This document shows positions 50,633 through 58,061 of a stretch of DNA of 64,000 nucleotides, one piece after another (the first letter of the stretch is position 1; every line of letters starts with the position of its first letter). This DNA comes from JANMJD01 sp963828405. GTDB lineage: Bacteria > Actinomycetota > Acidimicrobiia > Acidimicrobiales > Ilumatobacteraceae. The stretch lies in contig CAWHEG010000031.1 of the NCBI GenBank assembly GCA_963828405.1, positions 2,790,001 through 2,854,000 on the forward strand, in the 5' to 3' direction. The notes under the pieces were generated by a model, which made no database searches, was not told where the DNA came from, and worked only from the letters and a program-made list of their open reading frames with translations. A program made the translations under genes and the position numbers.

Positions 50633-52405
50633 GTGTCGACCCGCCCCCAGAACGCCTCGTCACCCCTCGCCGGATTCGCCCTCGGGGCGCTGCTCCGCCG
50701 AGGTGATCTCGACGCCTTCACCTATCGCGAACGCCGCCGGCTGCGCCGGCTGGTGATCGTCGGTGGAGTGCTCGCCCTGTGGCTGCTCTACGTGCTCCTC
50801 CGCCTCGGTGGCCCCCACCCGGTCACGCTCGGGATCCCGACCGTCGACCTGACCAGCGACCAGCGCCAACTGCTCATCCCGATGGCCCCGATCGCCCTGC
50901 TCTGCCTGGTCGTGATCGTCCCGATGCTCGGCGCCGGCAGGTCCCCCCATCAGGTCTTCCAACCCGACGAGACCGGTGTGCGGCTGCGCGACGTCGTCGG
51001 GGCGGCCGGAACGGTGGGCGAGGCGGTCGACACCCTCAACCTGTTCCTCGCCCACAAGACCTTCACCGAGGACATGGGCGGCCAGTCCCGCCGGGGCGTG
51101 CTGTTCGAAGGGCCGCCCGGCACCGGCAAGACGTACCTGGCCAAGGCCATCGCCGGGGAGGCCGGCGTGCCGTTCCTGTTCGTCTCGGCGAGCGCCTTCC
51201 AATCGATGTACTTCGGCCAGACGAACCGCAAGATCCGCTCCTTCTTCAAGGCGCTGCGGGCCACCGCCCGCCGCGAAGGCGGGGCGATCGGTTTCATCGA
51301 CGAGTTCGACGCCATCGGCATGGCGCGCCGGGGCGGGACGGCCTCGGGCGGCGAGGGGTTCGCCGGCGTCGTCAACGAACTGCTCGTGCAGATGCAGAGC
51401 TTCGAGATCCGCACCCGGGGCGCTGTGCTGTGGGGCAAGGTGACCTCCGGCGTCAACCTGTTCGTGCCGGCCGCCCGGCGGATCGGTCCGCCCCGGTTCG
51501 AGTCGGCCAACGTGCTGCTGATCGGCGCCACCAACCGGGCATCCGAGCTCGATCCGGCGCTGCTGCGCCCCGGACGGTTCGACCGCATCGTCCACTTCGG
51601 GATGCCGGCGCTGCGTGATCGCATGGCGATCGCCGACTTCTACCTGGCGCGCAAGTCCCACGAACCCGATGTCGACGCCCACCGGGCGGCCGAGATCACC
51701 GTGGGATACACCCCTGCGCAGATCGAGCGCCTGCTCGACGAGGCCCTGATCTGCGCCCTGCGGGCGTCGAGACGGGCGCTGAACTGGGGCGATGTCCTCC
51801 AGGCCAAGCTGACCACCGAGCTCGGCCAGCCGTCGCCGGCGTCGATCGACGCCGACGAGCGCTGGCGGATCGCCGTGCACGAGGCGGGACATGCGATGGT
51901 CGCCGAACTCGTCGGGCGCCGGGTCACGGTGGCCTCGATCCTGCGTCGCGCCGACGCCCTCGGCCTCGTCGCCCACGACGACGGGCGCGAGGTGAACGTC
52001 CACACGCCCTCCGACGCCCGGGCGTTGATGCACGTCGCCCTCGCCGGGATGGTCAGCGAGGAGCTGGAGTTCGGCGAGGCGTCGTCGGGCATCGCCTCCG
52101 ACCTCAGCGCGGCGACGCGGGTCGTCGCGTCGCTCGTCGGGGCGATCGGGGCCGGGGGCAGTCGTCTGAGCCTCGATGCCGCCGAGATGCCGGGCGCCGG
52201 CAACCTCGTCGCCAAGGTCCTGGGCGACGAGCAGTCGCGCCTGTCGGCCGAGGTGCTGCTGGTGGAGGCCGAGCAGCTGACCCGCAGCCTTGTCGAGGGC
52301 AACCTGCCGACGCTGCGCAAGCTGGCGATGGCGCTCGTCGCCCAGGACGAGCTGACCGGCGACGAGGTGCGGGCGATCGTCGCCGCCCGGGAGTTCGACG
52401 TCTGA
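50633..52405 (+). CDS. Divergent FtsH-like membrane AAA+ zinc protease
   Basis: A 590-residue FtsH-family protein. Two membrane helices lie close together (about residues 40-58 and 80-100) with only about 20 residues outside, far less than in normal FtsH. The AAA domain has the Walker A motif GPPGTGKT at 160-167, FIDEFDAIG and the SRH motif ATNRASELDPALLRPGRFDR. About 40 residues (RTRGAVLWGKVTSGVNLFVP and on) are inserted between the pore-side helix and the SRH. The protease domain has H416-E417-A-G-H420 and a later Asp in SSGIASDLSAAT. GTG starts 15 bases after pilO, so it is probably co-transcribed with the pilus genes. Confidence 0.85.
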   Translation: MSTRPQNASSPLAGFALGALLRRGDLDAFTYRERRRLRRLVIVGGVLALWLLYVLLRLGGPHPVTLGIPTVDLTSDQRQLLIPMAPIALLCLVVIVPMLGAGRSPHQVFQPDETGVRLRDVVGAAGTVGEAVDTLNLFLAHKTFTEDMGGQSRRGVLFEGPPGTGKTYLAKAIAGEAGVPFLFVSASAFQSMYFGQTNRKIRSFFKALRATARREGGAIGFIDEFDAIGMARRGGTASGGEGFAGVVNELLVQMQSFEIRTRGAVLWGKVTSGVNLFVPAARRIGPPRFESANVLLIGATNRASELDPALLRPGRFDRIVHFGMPALRDRMAIADFYLARKSHEPDVDAHRAAEITVGYTPAQIERLLDEALICALRASRRALNWGDVLQAKLTTELGQPSPASIDADERWRIAVHEAGHAMVAELVGRRVTVASILRRADALGLVAHDDGREVNVHTPSDARALMHVALAGMVSEELEFGEASSGIASDLSAATRVVASLVGAIGAGGSRLSLDAAEMPGAGNLVAKVLGDEQSRLSAEVLLVEAEQLTRSLVEGNLPTLRKLAMALVAQDELTGDEVRAIVAAREFDV

Positions 52406-52432
52406 TGGGATGACGATGATGGGATGACGGTG

Positions 52433-52451
52433 GGGCGTGGGGCCCACGCCC
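52433..52451. terminator. Hairpin between convergent genes
   Basis: GGGCGTGG and CCACGCCC form an 8-bp perfect stem with a 3-base loop between the FtsH-like and LuxR-type genes. It is followed by no T-tract. A 13-base sequence, TGATGGGATGACG, is repeated twice just before it. Confidence 0.55.
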
Positions 52452-52456
52452 GCGAT

Positions 52457-53080
52457 TCACAGGACGCTGTGGCGGATCGCCAGGGATACGGCCTGACTGC
52501 GACGGGACACGGCGAACTTGGCGTAGATGCTGTTCAGGTGGGTCTTGACCGTCTCGATCCCGATGCACAGCCGATCGGCGATCTCGCGGTTGGTGTGCCC
52601 GAGGGCGAGGATCGCCAGCACCTCGCGTTCCCGGGTCGTGAGGTCGTAGGTCAGGGTGTGATCGGTGGTCACCCGGGCCGGGGCGTCGAGCGCGTCGATC
52701 AGCAGGTTGGCCGGCACGTGACGCCGGCCGCGCCCCGCGCTGTCGAACATCTGGCGGAACTCCTCCTCCGACGCCCCGGGCGAGGACACCCCGATCGCTC
52801 CGGCCTTGTACAGCTGGTAGGCGGCCATCACGTCGGCGATCGCGGCGATCACGACGGTGCGGCAGTGGCCCGTCGCCTCGATCCGCTCGACGACGTCGAG
52901 GGGCCGCATGTCGGGGCACGAACCGATCACCGCCAGGTCGGGCTGGACCTTGGCGACCAGTCGGTAACCCTCGGTGGCCGTCTGGGCCGCCCCGATGCAG
53001 CGCAGTCCGGCCTGGGACAGGATCGATTGGATGCCGCGGCGGGCCAGCGCCGAGCTCTCGATGACGATCGCCGTCTTCAT
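52457..53080 (-). CDS. LuxR-type response regulator with degenerate receiver
   Basis: A 207-residue NarL-type regulator. The N-terminal receiver-like domain starts MKTAIVIESSALARRGIQSI. It lacks the acidic pair after strand 1, and the phospho-acceptor position reads LAVIGSCPD rather than (V/L)xxDxxxP, so phosphorylation is unlikely. The C-terminal HTH (LTTREREVLAILALGHTNREIADRLCIGIETVKTHLNSIYAKF) is fully conserved. ATG 53080 is chosen because GAGGTG lies 8 bases upstream. It lies just downstream of a similar regulator on the same strand and faces the FtsH-like gene. No sensor kinase is nearby. Confidence 0.86.
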   Translation of the reverse strand: MKTAIVIESSALARRGIQSILSQAGLRCIGAAQTATEGYRLVAKVQPDLAVIGSCPDMRPLDVVERIEATGHCRTVVIAAIADVMAAYQLYKAGAIGVSSPGASEEEFRQMFDSAGRGRRHVPANLLIDALDAPARVTTDHTLTYDLTTREREVLAILALGHTNREIADRLCIGIETVKTHLNSIYAKFAVSRRSQAVSLAIRHSVL

Positions 53081-53126
53081 GCGCACACCTCGTGGACGGA
53101 GCGGATCATGGCTGCGCGGGCGGCGA

Positions 53127-53870
53127 TCACGGTGAGGTCCTCCGGCGGTCGGCGTGGTCGAGATCGCTGAGGTCGTCGAGGTCATCGAGCAGGCCGCTGC
53201 GACGGGCGATGGCGACGGCCTCGAGCTTCGAGTGGGCCCCCAGGCGCACGAACAGGGATTGGATCTGATTGCGCAACGTGCTCACCGTGACACCCAACCG
53301 GTCGGCGATCTGCCTGGTGTCGTGGCCCGCGGCGATCAGCCGCAGGATCGTCAGCTGGCGGTCGGGGAGCCGCGTCGTCGCCGGACGGGCGAGGTGGTCG
53401 AGCATCGGATCGAGGAGCGACGGGGCGATGACCCGGCGACCCTCGCGGACCTGGGCGATCGCGTCGACGAGCTCCTCGATCGGCTGTTGCTTCAACACGA
53501 AGCCGGCGGCGCCGGCGGCCAGCGAACGGGCCGCGTCGACGATCGGCTCGGGATGACCGAGGACGATCACGGCGCTCGCCGGGCACGTCGCCCGCAAACG
53601 CGCGACGGTCTGCTCGACGGCGGCGATATCGGCATCGAGCACGACGACGTCGGGCTGCGACTCGATGACCGCGCGCACGCCCTCGTCGATCGTGTGGGAG
53701 CATCCCACGGCATCGATCGACGCGAAGGTGCCCAGGACGCTGGCCAGTCCGCTCGCCATCATCCGCTGGGCGCCGATGACGGCGACGGTCGTTGGCCGCA
53801 GATGGCGAGATGCGTCGACCTGGCCATCACCTATAGTGCTGTTCATTCGTACCTTGAGTGAAGAATTCAT
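53127..53870 (-). CDS. LuxR-type response regulator, atypical receiver
   Basis: A 247-residue NarL-type regulator. The receiver has an aspartate at the normal phospho-site (DVVVLDADI) and a conserved Lys (FVLKQQ), but the first-strand acidic pair is replaced by VIGAQ. The C-terminal HTH begins LPDRQLTILRLIAAGHDTRQIADRLGVTVSTLRNQIQSLFVRLG, somewhat diverged from the LuxR norm. The last 20 residues are Asp-rich. The ATG has AGGAGG 8 bases upstream. It is divergent from the sigma factor gene across an unusually AT-rich 190-base gap and precedes the second LuxR gene by 46 bases. Confidence 0.86.
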   Translation of the reverse strand: MNSSLKVRMNSTIGDGQVDASRHLRPTTVAVIGAQRMMASGLASVLGTFASIDAVGCSHTIDEGVRAVIESQPDVVVLDADIAAVEQTVARLRATCPASAVIVLGHPEPIVDAARSLAAGAAGFVLKQQPIEELVDAIAQVREGRRVIAPSLLDPMLDHLARPATTRLPDRQLTILRLIAAGHDTRQIADRLGVTVSTLRNQIQSLFVRLGAHSKLEAVAIARRSGLLDDLDDLSDLDHADRRRTSP

Positions 53871-53938
53871 CTGGTCCGCCTCCTCTCGCCGTGCAGGTGT
53901 CGTTCAATTTGGTCGAACAACTCACCTCTAGAGTTCAG

Positions 53939-53944
53939 AATAGC
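53939..53944 (-). promoter_or_regulatory. -10 element TATTCT for the LuxR-type genes
   Basis: TATTCT on the minus strand lies about 70 bases before the regulator ATG, in a stretch (53900-53975) much richer in A/T than the rest of the window. An inverted GTTCAATTTGG/GTCGAAC-like half-site nearby (53897-53915) could bind a regulator. Confidence 0.4.
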
Positions 53945-54060
53945 ACACTAAGTAGTAGTTTGTCGTAGGCAGATGGAATCACCCCGATGGGGGAGACCGA
54001 CCCCGTAAATCCCCCAGGGGTCTGGGCGACAAGCCGCCGATCGGCGAACAGGCTGTGCTC

Positions 54061-54831
54061 GTGACAACCCTCAGTGTGGTTCATCCTCGTCTGAACGTGG
54101 CGGCGTCAGACACTCACTCGGCCCAGTTGGCCGATCGAGTGGCGGCCGCCGCACTCCCCATGGTCCGCCGCGTCGTCCGCGACATCGCCTCCCGGGTGCC
54201 GCGATCCGTCGACCGCGACGAGCTCCTCTCCGCCGGCATGCTCGGTCTCGCCCAGGCGCAACGCTCGTTCCGCCCCGACACCGGTGTGCCGTTCGAGGTC
54301 CACGCCCGGGGCCGGGTGACCGGAGCGATCCTCGACGATCTGCGCAGCCGCGACTGGCTCACCCGTCCGCAGCGGGCCCGGGCCCGCCTCGTACTCGACA
54401 CGATCGACTCGCTGCCCTCCCCGACGACCGACCCGACCGTCGGACGGGTCCCGGAGATCGCCCAACGGTCCCGGCTGAAGCCGGCCGAGGTCCGCCAGAC
54501 CCTGGCCGACCTGGACCGCTCCAACCGTCTGCAGCAATCGGTCGGTCTGGTCGACTCGCCCGGCGCCCACGAGGTCGCCGGCTCCGCCCCCGACCCGCTC
54601 GCCGAGGTGCTCGATCGCGAGCTCATCGAGCACGTGCGGCGGGCCGTGGCCGAGCTCCCCACACGGCTGCGCCGCGTGATCGAGGCCGTGTACTTCGAGG
54701 AACGCCAGATGCAGGCACTTGCCGCCGAGATGGGCGTGTCACCGTCACGGGTGTCGCAGATGTGTGCCGAAGGGCTCGGGCGCCTGAAGCTGGCGATCAA
54801 CACCCTCGATCGGTCGGTCGCCGCGTCGTAG
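54061..54831 (+). CDS. FliA/WhiG-type alternative sigma factor
   Basis: A 256-residue sigma-70-family protein of the sigma-28 group. Region 2 is visible (RSVDRDELLSAGMLGLAQAQRSF and FEVHARGRVTGAILDDLRSRDWLTRPQRARAR). The latter matches the FliA/WhiG pattern YAxxRIRGAxxDxLRxxDWxPR. Region 3 and a region 4 HTH follow (LRRVIEAVYFEERQMQALAAEMGVSPSRVSQM). FliA-type factors run motility or, as WhiG, sporulation genes. No flagellar gene is visible, so control of the pilus genes is a reasonable guess from position. GTG 54061 has ACAGG 8 bases upstream; GTG 54055 is also possible. Confidence 0.88.
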   Translation: MTTLSVVHPRLNVAASDTHSAQLADRVAAAALPMVRRVVRDIASRVPRSVDRDELLSAGMLGLAQAQRSFRPDTGVPFEVHARGRVTGAILDDLRSRDWLTRPQRARARLVLDTIDSLPSPTTDPTVGRVPEIAQRSRLKPAEVRQTLADLDRSNRLQQSVGLVDSPGAHEVAGSAPDPLAEVLDRELIEHVRRAVAELPTRLRRVIEAVYFEERQMQALAAEMGVSPSRVSQMCAEGLGRLKLAINTLDRSVAAS

Positions 54832-54845
54832 CCGCTGATCGGCGC

Positions 54846-54865
54846 TGCGGCCGTGATCGGCCGCA
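54846..54865 (+). terminator. Hairpin after the sigma factor gene
   Basis: TGCGGCCG and CGGCCGCA form an 8-bp perfect stem with loop TGAT, 15 bases after the stop codon. No T-tract follows, but GATTTC is nearby. Confidence 0.6.
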
Positions 54866-54992
54866 ACCCCGATTTCGAGCAGGAATGTCGCCGCGTTTCG
54901 ATGAACGGCCCGAGTTGATGGCAAAATGGCCGAGAGGAAACCTGCCGGGCGTGGAGCCCGGCACCGAGCATCACCGGGGAGCGGTCGAAAAG

Positions 54993-55649
54993 ATGGCGAT
55001 CCAGGCTGAGACGAGGGATTGCACGGCACTGACCGACGCCGATCTCGACGAGCTTGCCTCCATGGGGGGCTCGTTCGACATCGGGGTCCTGTCGAAGGCC
55101 AAGGAGGACTGGGTGCTCTGCACGACCGCCCGCCTCGACGACAAACTGCACGGCTTCGCGTTCTCGACGCTCGAACGCATCGGCGGCACGCCGTGCGTGC
55201 TGCTCGGGCTGATGAGCGTCCGGCGCACCTCGAAGCGCGACACCGTGCTGCGCGGGCTGATGGGCGAGGAGTACCACCGCGCCCTGATGGCCTTCCCCGA
55301 CGAGGACGTCGTGGTCGGGGGCCGTTTCGTGCAGCCCGATGGGCTCGAGGCGATCAAGGCCCTGTCCGACATCATCCCCCGGCCCGATCACCGGGCCGTG
55401 GGTGAGGAGCGCGCATGGGGACGCCGGCTGGCCAAGCGGTTCGGGGTCGACTCCAACTACGACGAGAAGACGTTCATCGTCGCCAAGAACGGCCAGAGCG
55501 GATACGTCGACCACGAGTCGCTCAAGCCCGAGAAGATCTCGCCCGACGTCGCCGCGATGTTCGAGGGCCTGGCCGTCGACAAGGGTGCGGCGATGATCGT
55601 CTACGGCTGGACGATGGCCGAGGATCTGCTCAAGCTGGGCGCCCGCTGA
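54993..55649 (+). CDS. Unrecognised protein (possibly GNAT-like)
   Basis: A 218-residue soluble protein I cannot place firmly. Sequence such as LSKAKEDWVLCTTARLDDKLHGFAFSTLERIGG suggests alternating strands and helices, and the general order is faintly like a GNAT acetyltransferase. RRTSKRDTVLRGLM would fill the cofactor-binding helix. The tail LAVDKGAAMIVYGWTMAEDLLKLG is helical. ATG 54993 is favoured because a perfect 7-bp hairpin (GCCGGGC/GCCCGGC, 54944-54962) and a GGGGAG lie just upstream and look like leader. An in-frame ATG at 54885 is the alternative. No close partner gene. Confidence 0.7.
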   Translation: MAIQAETRDCTALTDADLDELASMGGSFDIGVLSKAKEDWVLCTTARLDDKLHGFAFSTLERIGGTPCVLLGLMSVRRTSKRDTVLRGLMGEEYHRALMAFPDEDVVVGGRFVQPDGLEAIKALSDIIPRPDHRAVGEERAWGRRLAKRFGVDSNYDEKTFIVAKNGQSGYVDHESLKPEKISPDVAAMFEGLAVDKGAAMIVYGWTMAEDLLKLGAR

Positions 55650-55738
55650 ACATCGGACGGCCCGGCGACCCGGCCGGGGGTCTGGCCGCCAACTCGGCCG
55701 CCAACTCGGCCGGGGGCCTGGTCGGGGGTCTGGCCGCC

Positions 55739-56320
55739 GTGATCCGGCGTCGGCGGATGACCCGGCGGTTCTCGCCCGAGCCCGTCGACCTTCGGCTCAT
55801 CGCCCGTCTGCTCGACACGGCCCGCCGGGCCCCGTCCGCCGGGTTCAGCCAGGGCGTGCACTTCGTCGCCTTCGCCGGCGAGGACACGACCGTGTTCTGG
55901 CGGATCACCGGCGCCGGCGAGTGGTTCACGCGCACGTCGCCCGAGGTGCTCGACGCCCCCGTCGTGATCGTCCCGGTCGCCGACCCGGCGGCCTACACCG
56001 CCCGCTACGCCGAGCAGGACAAGGCAGGTCACGGCCTCGAACGGGCGGACGCCTGGCCCGTTCCGTTCTGGCTGGGCGACACGGCGATGGCCACGCAGAA
56101 CCTCCTGCTGCTGCTCGAGGAGGCCGGACTCGGTGCGCTGTTCTTCGGGCTGTTCCGCGGCGAGTCCGACCTGCTCGAACGGATCGGCGCCCCCGACGGG
56201 GCGCGGGTGCTCGGCGCAGTGGCGGTCGGTCGCCGACGCAACGACGATTCGGTGTCCGGTTCGCCGGTCCGTCGTCCGCGCCGGGCGGTCGACGAGGTCG
56301 TGCACTGGGGTCGCTGGTGA
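55739..56320 (+). CDS. Nitroreductase-family protein
   Basis: A 193-residue FMN-binding nitroreductase-like protein. VIRRRRMTRRFSPEPVD is the typical opening with arginines for the FMN phosphate. ARRAPSAGFSQGVHFV and WLGDTAMATQNLLLLLEEAGLGALFFG, including the dimer helix, follow, with VLGAVAVGRRR near the end. Relatives in actinobacteria sit in F420 or xenobiotic pathways, but the substrate is not readable here. GTG 55739 fits the family start; the upstream in-frame stretch is a low-complexity Gly/Ala/Asn-Ser repeat with no other start. The end of the gene is partly repeated after the stop. Confidence 0.82.
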   Translation: MIRRRRMTRRFSPEPVDLRLIARLLDTARRAPSAGFSQGVHFVAFAGEDTTVFWRITGAGEWFTRTSPEVLDAPVVIVPVADPAAYTARYAEQDKAGHGLERADAWPVPFWLGDTAMATQNLLLLLEEAGLGALFFGLFRGESDLLERIGAPDGARVLGAVAVGRRRNDDSVSGSPVRRPRRAVDEVVHWGRW

Positions 56321-56361
56321 CTGCCGGGACGCTGGTGACTGCGCCGGGGCGTTGGTGACTG
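56312..56361 (+). repeat. Three copies of CGCTGGTGACTG at the nitroreductase end
   Basis: CGCTGGTGACTG starts at 56312 and 56330, and CGTTGGTGACTG at 56350. The first copy contains the last two codons and stop of the gene. It looks like a small tandem duplication of the gene end; the rest of the gap to 56435 holds nothing else I can name. Confidence 0.75.
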
Positions 56362-56435
56362 ACGGCTCGGCGGCTGACCGCCCGACCTGCGACCCGGGCC
56401 CGGCGACCGGCTCGTCGGACGGCGGGCGCCGGGAA

Positions 56436-56441
56436 TAGGGT
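56436..56441 (+). promoter_or_regulatory. -10 element TAGGGT for a leaderless DUF35 gene
   Basis: TAGGGT ends 7 bases before the ATG at 56449, with no Shine-Dalgarno between them, the same geometry as before divIVA and the acyl-CoA dehydrogenase. Confidence 0.4.
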
Positions 56442-56448
56442 CGCCGGG

Positions 56449-56862
56449 ATGAGCACCTCGGTCCCCATCGTCGATTACCTGGTCCTCGGCGACCACCCGC
56501 ACCTAGTCGCCAACGAATGCGTCGCCTGCGGCGCCCGTTTCTTCGACCGGCGCAACGCCTGCGCCAACTGCTCCGGTCTCGAGTTCCGCAAGGCCGACAT
56601 CGCCACGGAGGGCGAGTTGCGCTCGTTCACGATCGTCACCTTCGCCGCCCCCGGCGTGCCCGTCCCGTTCGTGTCGGGCATCGTCGACGCCGCTGGCACG
56701 AGCGTGCGCGGCAACATCATCAACGTCGAGCCGTCACCCGAGCACGTCAGGCTCGGGATGAAGGTCAGGCTGGCGACCTATCCACTGGGAACCGACGACA
56801 ACGGCACCGAGGCGATCGCCTTCGGCTTCGAACCCACGAACGGAAGGGCGGACGCATCATGA
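56449..56862 (+). CDS. DUF35 OB-fold / zinc-ribbon acyl-CoA partner protein
   Basis: A 137-residue protein with a rubredoxin-like zinc ribbon, Cys24-x2-Cys27 and Cys38-x2-Cys41 in CVACGARFFDRRNACANC, followed by an OB-fold (GELRSFTIVTFAAPGVPVPF and on). DUF35 proteins pair with thiolases or ketosynthase-like enzymes and help bind acyl-CoA. The thiolase gene follows in an ATGA overlap, so the two surely act together. No full Shine-Dalgarno is present before the ATG. Confidence 0.92.
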   Translation: MSTSVPIVDYLVLGDHPHLVANECVACGARFFDRRNACANCSGLEFRKADIATEGELRSFTIVTFAAPGVPVPFVSGIVDAAGTSVRGNIINVEPSPEHVRLGMKVRLATYPLGTDDNGTEAIAFGFEPTNGRADAS

Positions 56863-58061
56863 GCAACCACGTGTGGATCCTGGGGATCAACATGACGAAG
56901 TTCGGCAAGCACCCTGACAAGGACGTCGTCGACCTCGCCTCCCAGGCGGCGCTCGCCGCGCTGGCCGACGGCGGCGTGACGATGAAGGACATCGGCATCC
57001 TCGCCGCCGGCAACCTGATGGGCGCCGGCGGATCGATCGGGCAGAACATCCAGAAGCAGATCGGCCAGACCGGCATCCCCGTGTACAACGTGGCCAACGC
57101 CTGCGCCACCGGGGCGACCGCCCTGCGTACGGCGATCATGGCGATCAAGGCCGGCGAGTGCGACATGGGCTTGGCGGTCGGGGTCGAGAAGCTCGCCGGC
57201 GCCGGGCTCCTCGCCGGCGGCTCGCGCAGGGGAGACGGCAACGTGTTCACCCCCCAGGGCCGCTACGGCGCAGTGGTCGCCACCGACGGCCGGATCGGCA
57301 CCGACACCATGCCCGGCACGTTCGCCCAGGTCGGTATGGAGTACGGGCACAAGTACGGCGGAGCGACCTTCGAGGACTTCGCCCAGATCAGCGTCAAGAA
57401 CCACATGCACTCGACGCTCAATCCGCTGGCCGCGTACACCAAGGCGATGACCCTCGAAGAGGTGATGGGCGACATGATGATCGCCTACCCGAACACCCGG
57501 CCGATGTGTTCGGCCAACTGCGACGGCGCCGCCGCGGCAGTCGTGGTCTCCGACGCCAAGCTGAAGACGCTGTCGCTCGGCCAGCAGCGCCGTGCCGTGC
57601 GCGTCGCCGCCTCGATCCTGACCTCCGACCCCTACCAGGAGGCGTGCCAGGTCCTCCCGGACGTCAACACGCTGACCAGGCTGGCCGCCCGCCAGGCCTA
57701 CGAGCAGGCCGGGGTCGGGCCGGACGATCTCGACCTCGTCGAACTGCACGACTGCTTCGCCACGGCCGAACTGGTCCACTACGACAACCTGATGCTGTGC
57801 CCCGAGGGCGGCGCCGTCGACTTCCTCAAGTCCGGAGCGCCGTACCGCGACGGCAGCACCCCGGTCAACGTCTCGGGCGGCCTGCAGTCCAAGGGCCATC
57901 CGATCGCCGCCACCGGCATCGCCAACGTCTGGGAGATCTGCCATCACCTGCGCGGTGAGGCCGGCCCCCGCCAGATCGAGGGCGCCAAGGTCGGCCTCGC
58001 CCACGTCATCGGCCTCGGCTCGGCCTGTGGCATCCACATCCTGGAGCGGTCCGGCCTGTAG
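56859..58061 (+). CDS. Thiolase-family acyl-CoA acetyltransferase/lyase (SCP-x type)
   Basis: A 400-residue thiolase-fold enzyme that cleaves or condenses acyl-CoA. Cys82 in NVANACATGATAL is the nucleophile. HDCFATAEL and the closing GGLQSKGHPIAATGIANVWEIC supply the other active-site residues. The sequence belongs to the lipid-transfer-protein-like (SCP-x/Ltp2) group that acts with DUF35, as in steroid side-chain degradation, or to a close relative; true 3-ketoacyl-CoA thiolase activity cannot be assumed. It ends directly against the stop of the convergent YyaL-type gene, with no bases between. Confidence 0.9.
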   Translation: MSNHVWILGINMTKFGKHPDKDVVDLASQAALAALADGGVTMKDIGILAAGNLMGAGGSIGQNIQKQIGQTGIPVYNVANACATGATALRTAIMAIKAGECDMGLAVGVEKLAGAGLLAGGSRRGDGNVFTPQGRYGAVVATDGRIGTDTMPGTFAQVGMEYGHKYGGATFEDFAQISVKNHMHSTLNPLAAYTKAMTLEEVMGDMMIAYPNTRPMCSANCDGAAAAVVVSDAKLKTLSLGQQRRAVRVAASILTSDPYQEACQVLPDVNTLTRLAARQAYEQAGVGPDDLDLVELHDCFATAELVHYDNLMLCPEGGAVDFLKSGAPYRDGSTPVNVSGGLQSKGHPIAATGIANVWEICHHLRGEAGPRQIEGAKVGLAHVIGLGSACGIHILERSGL

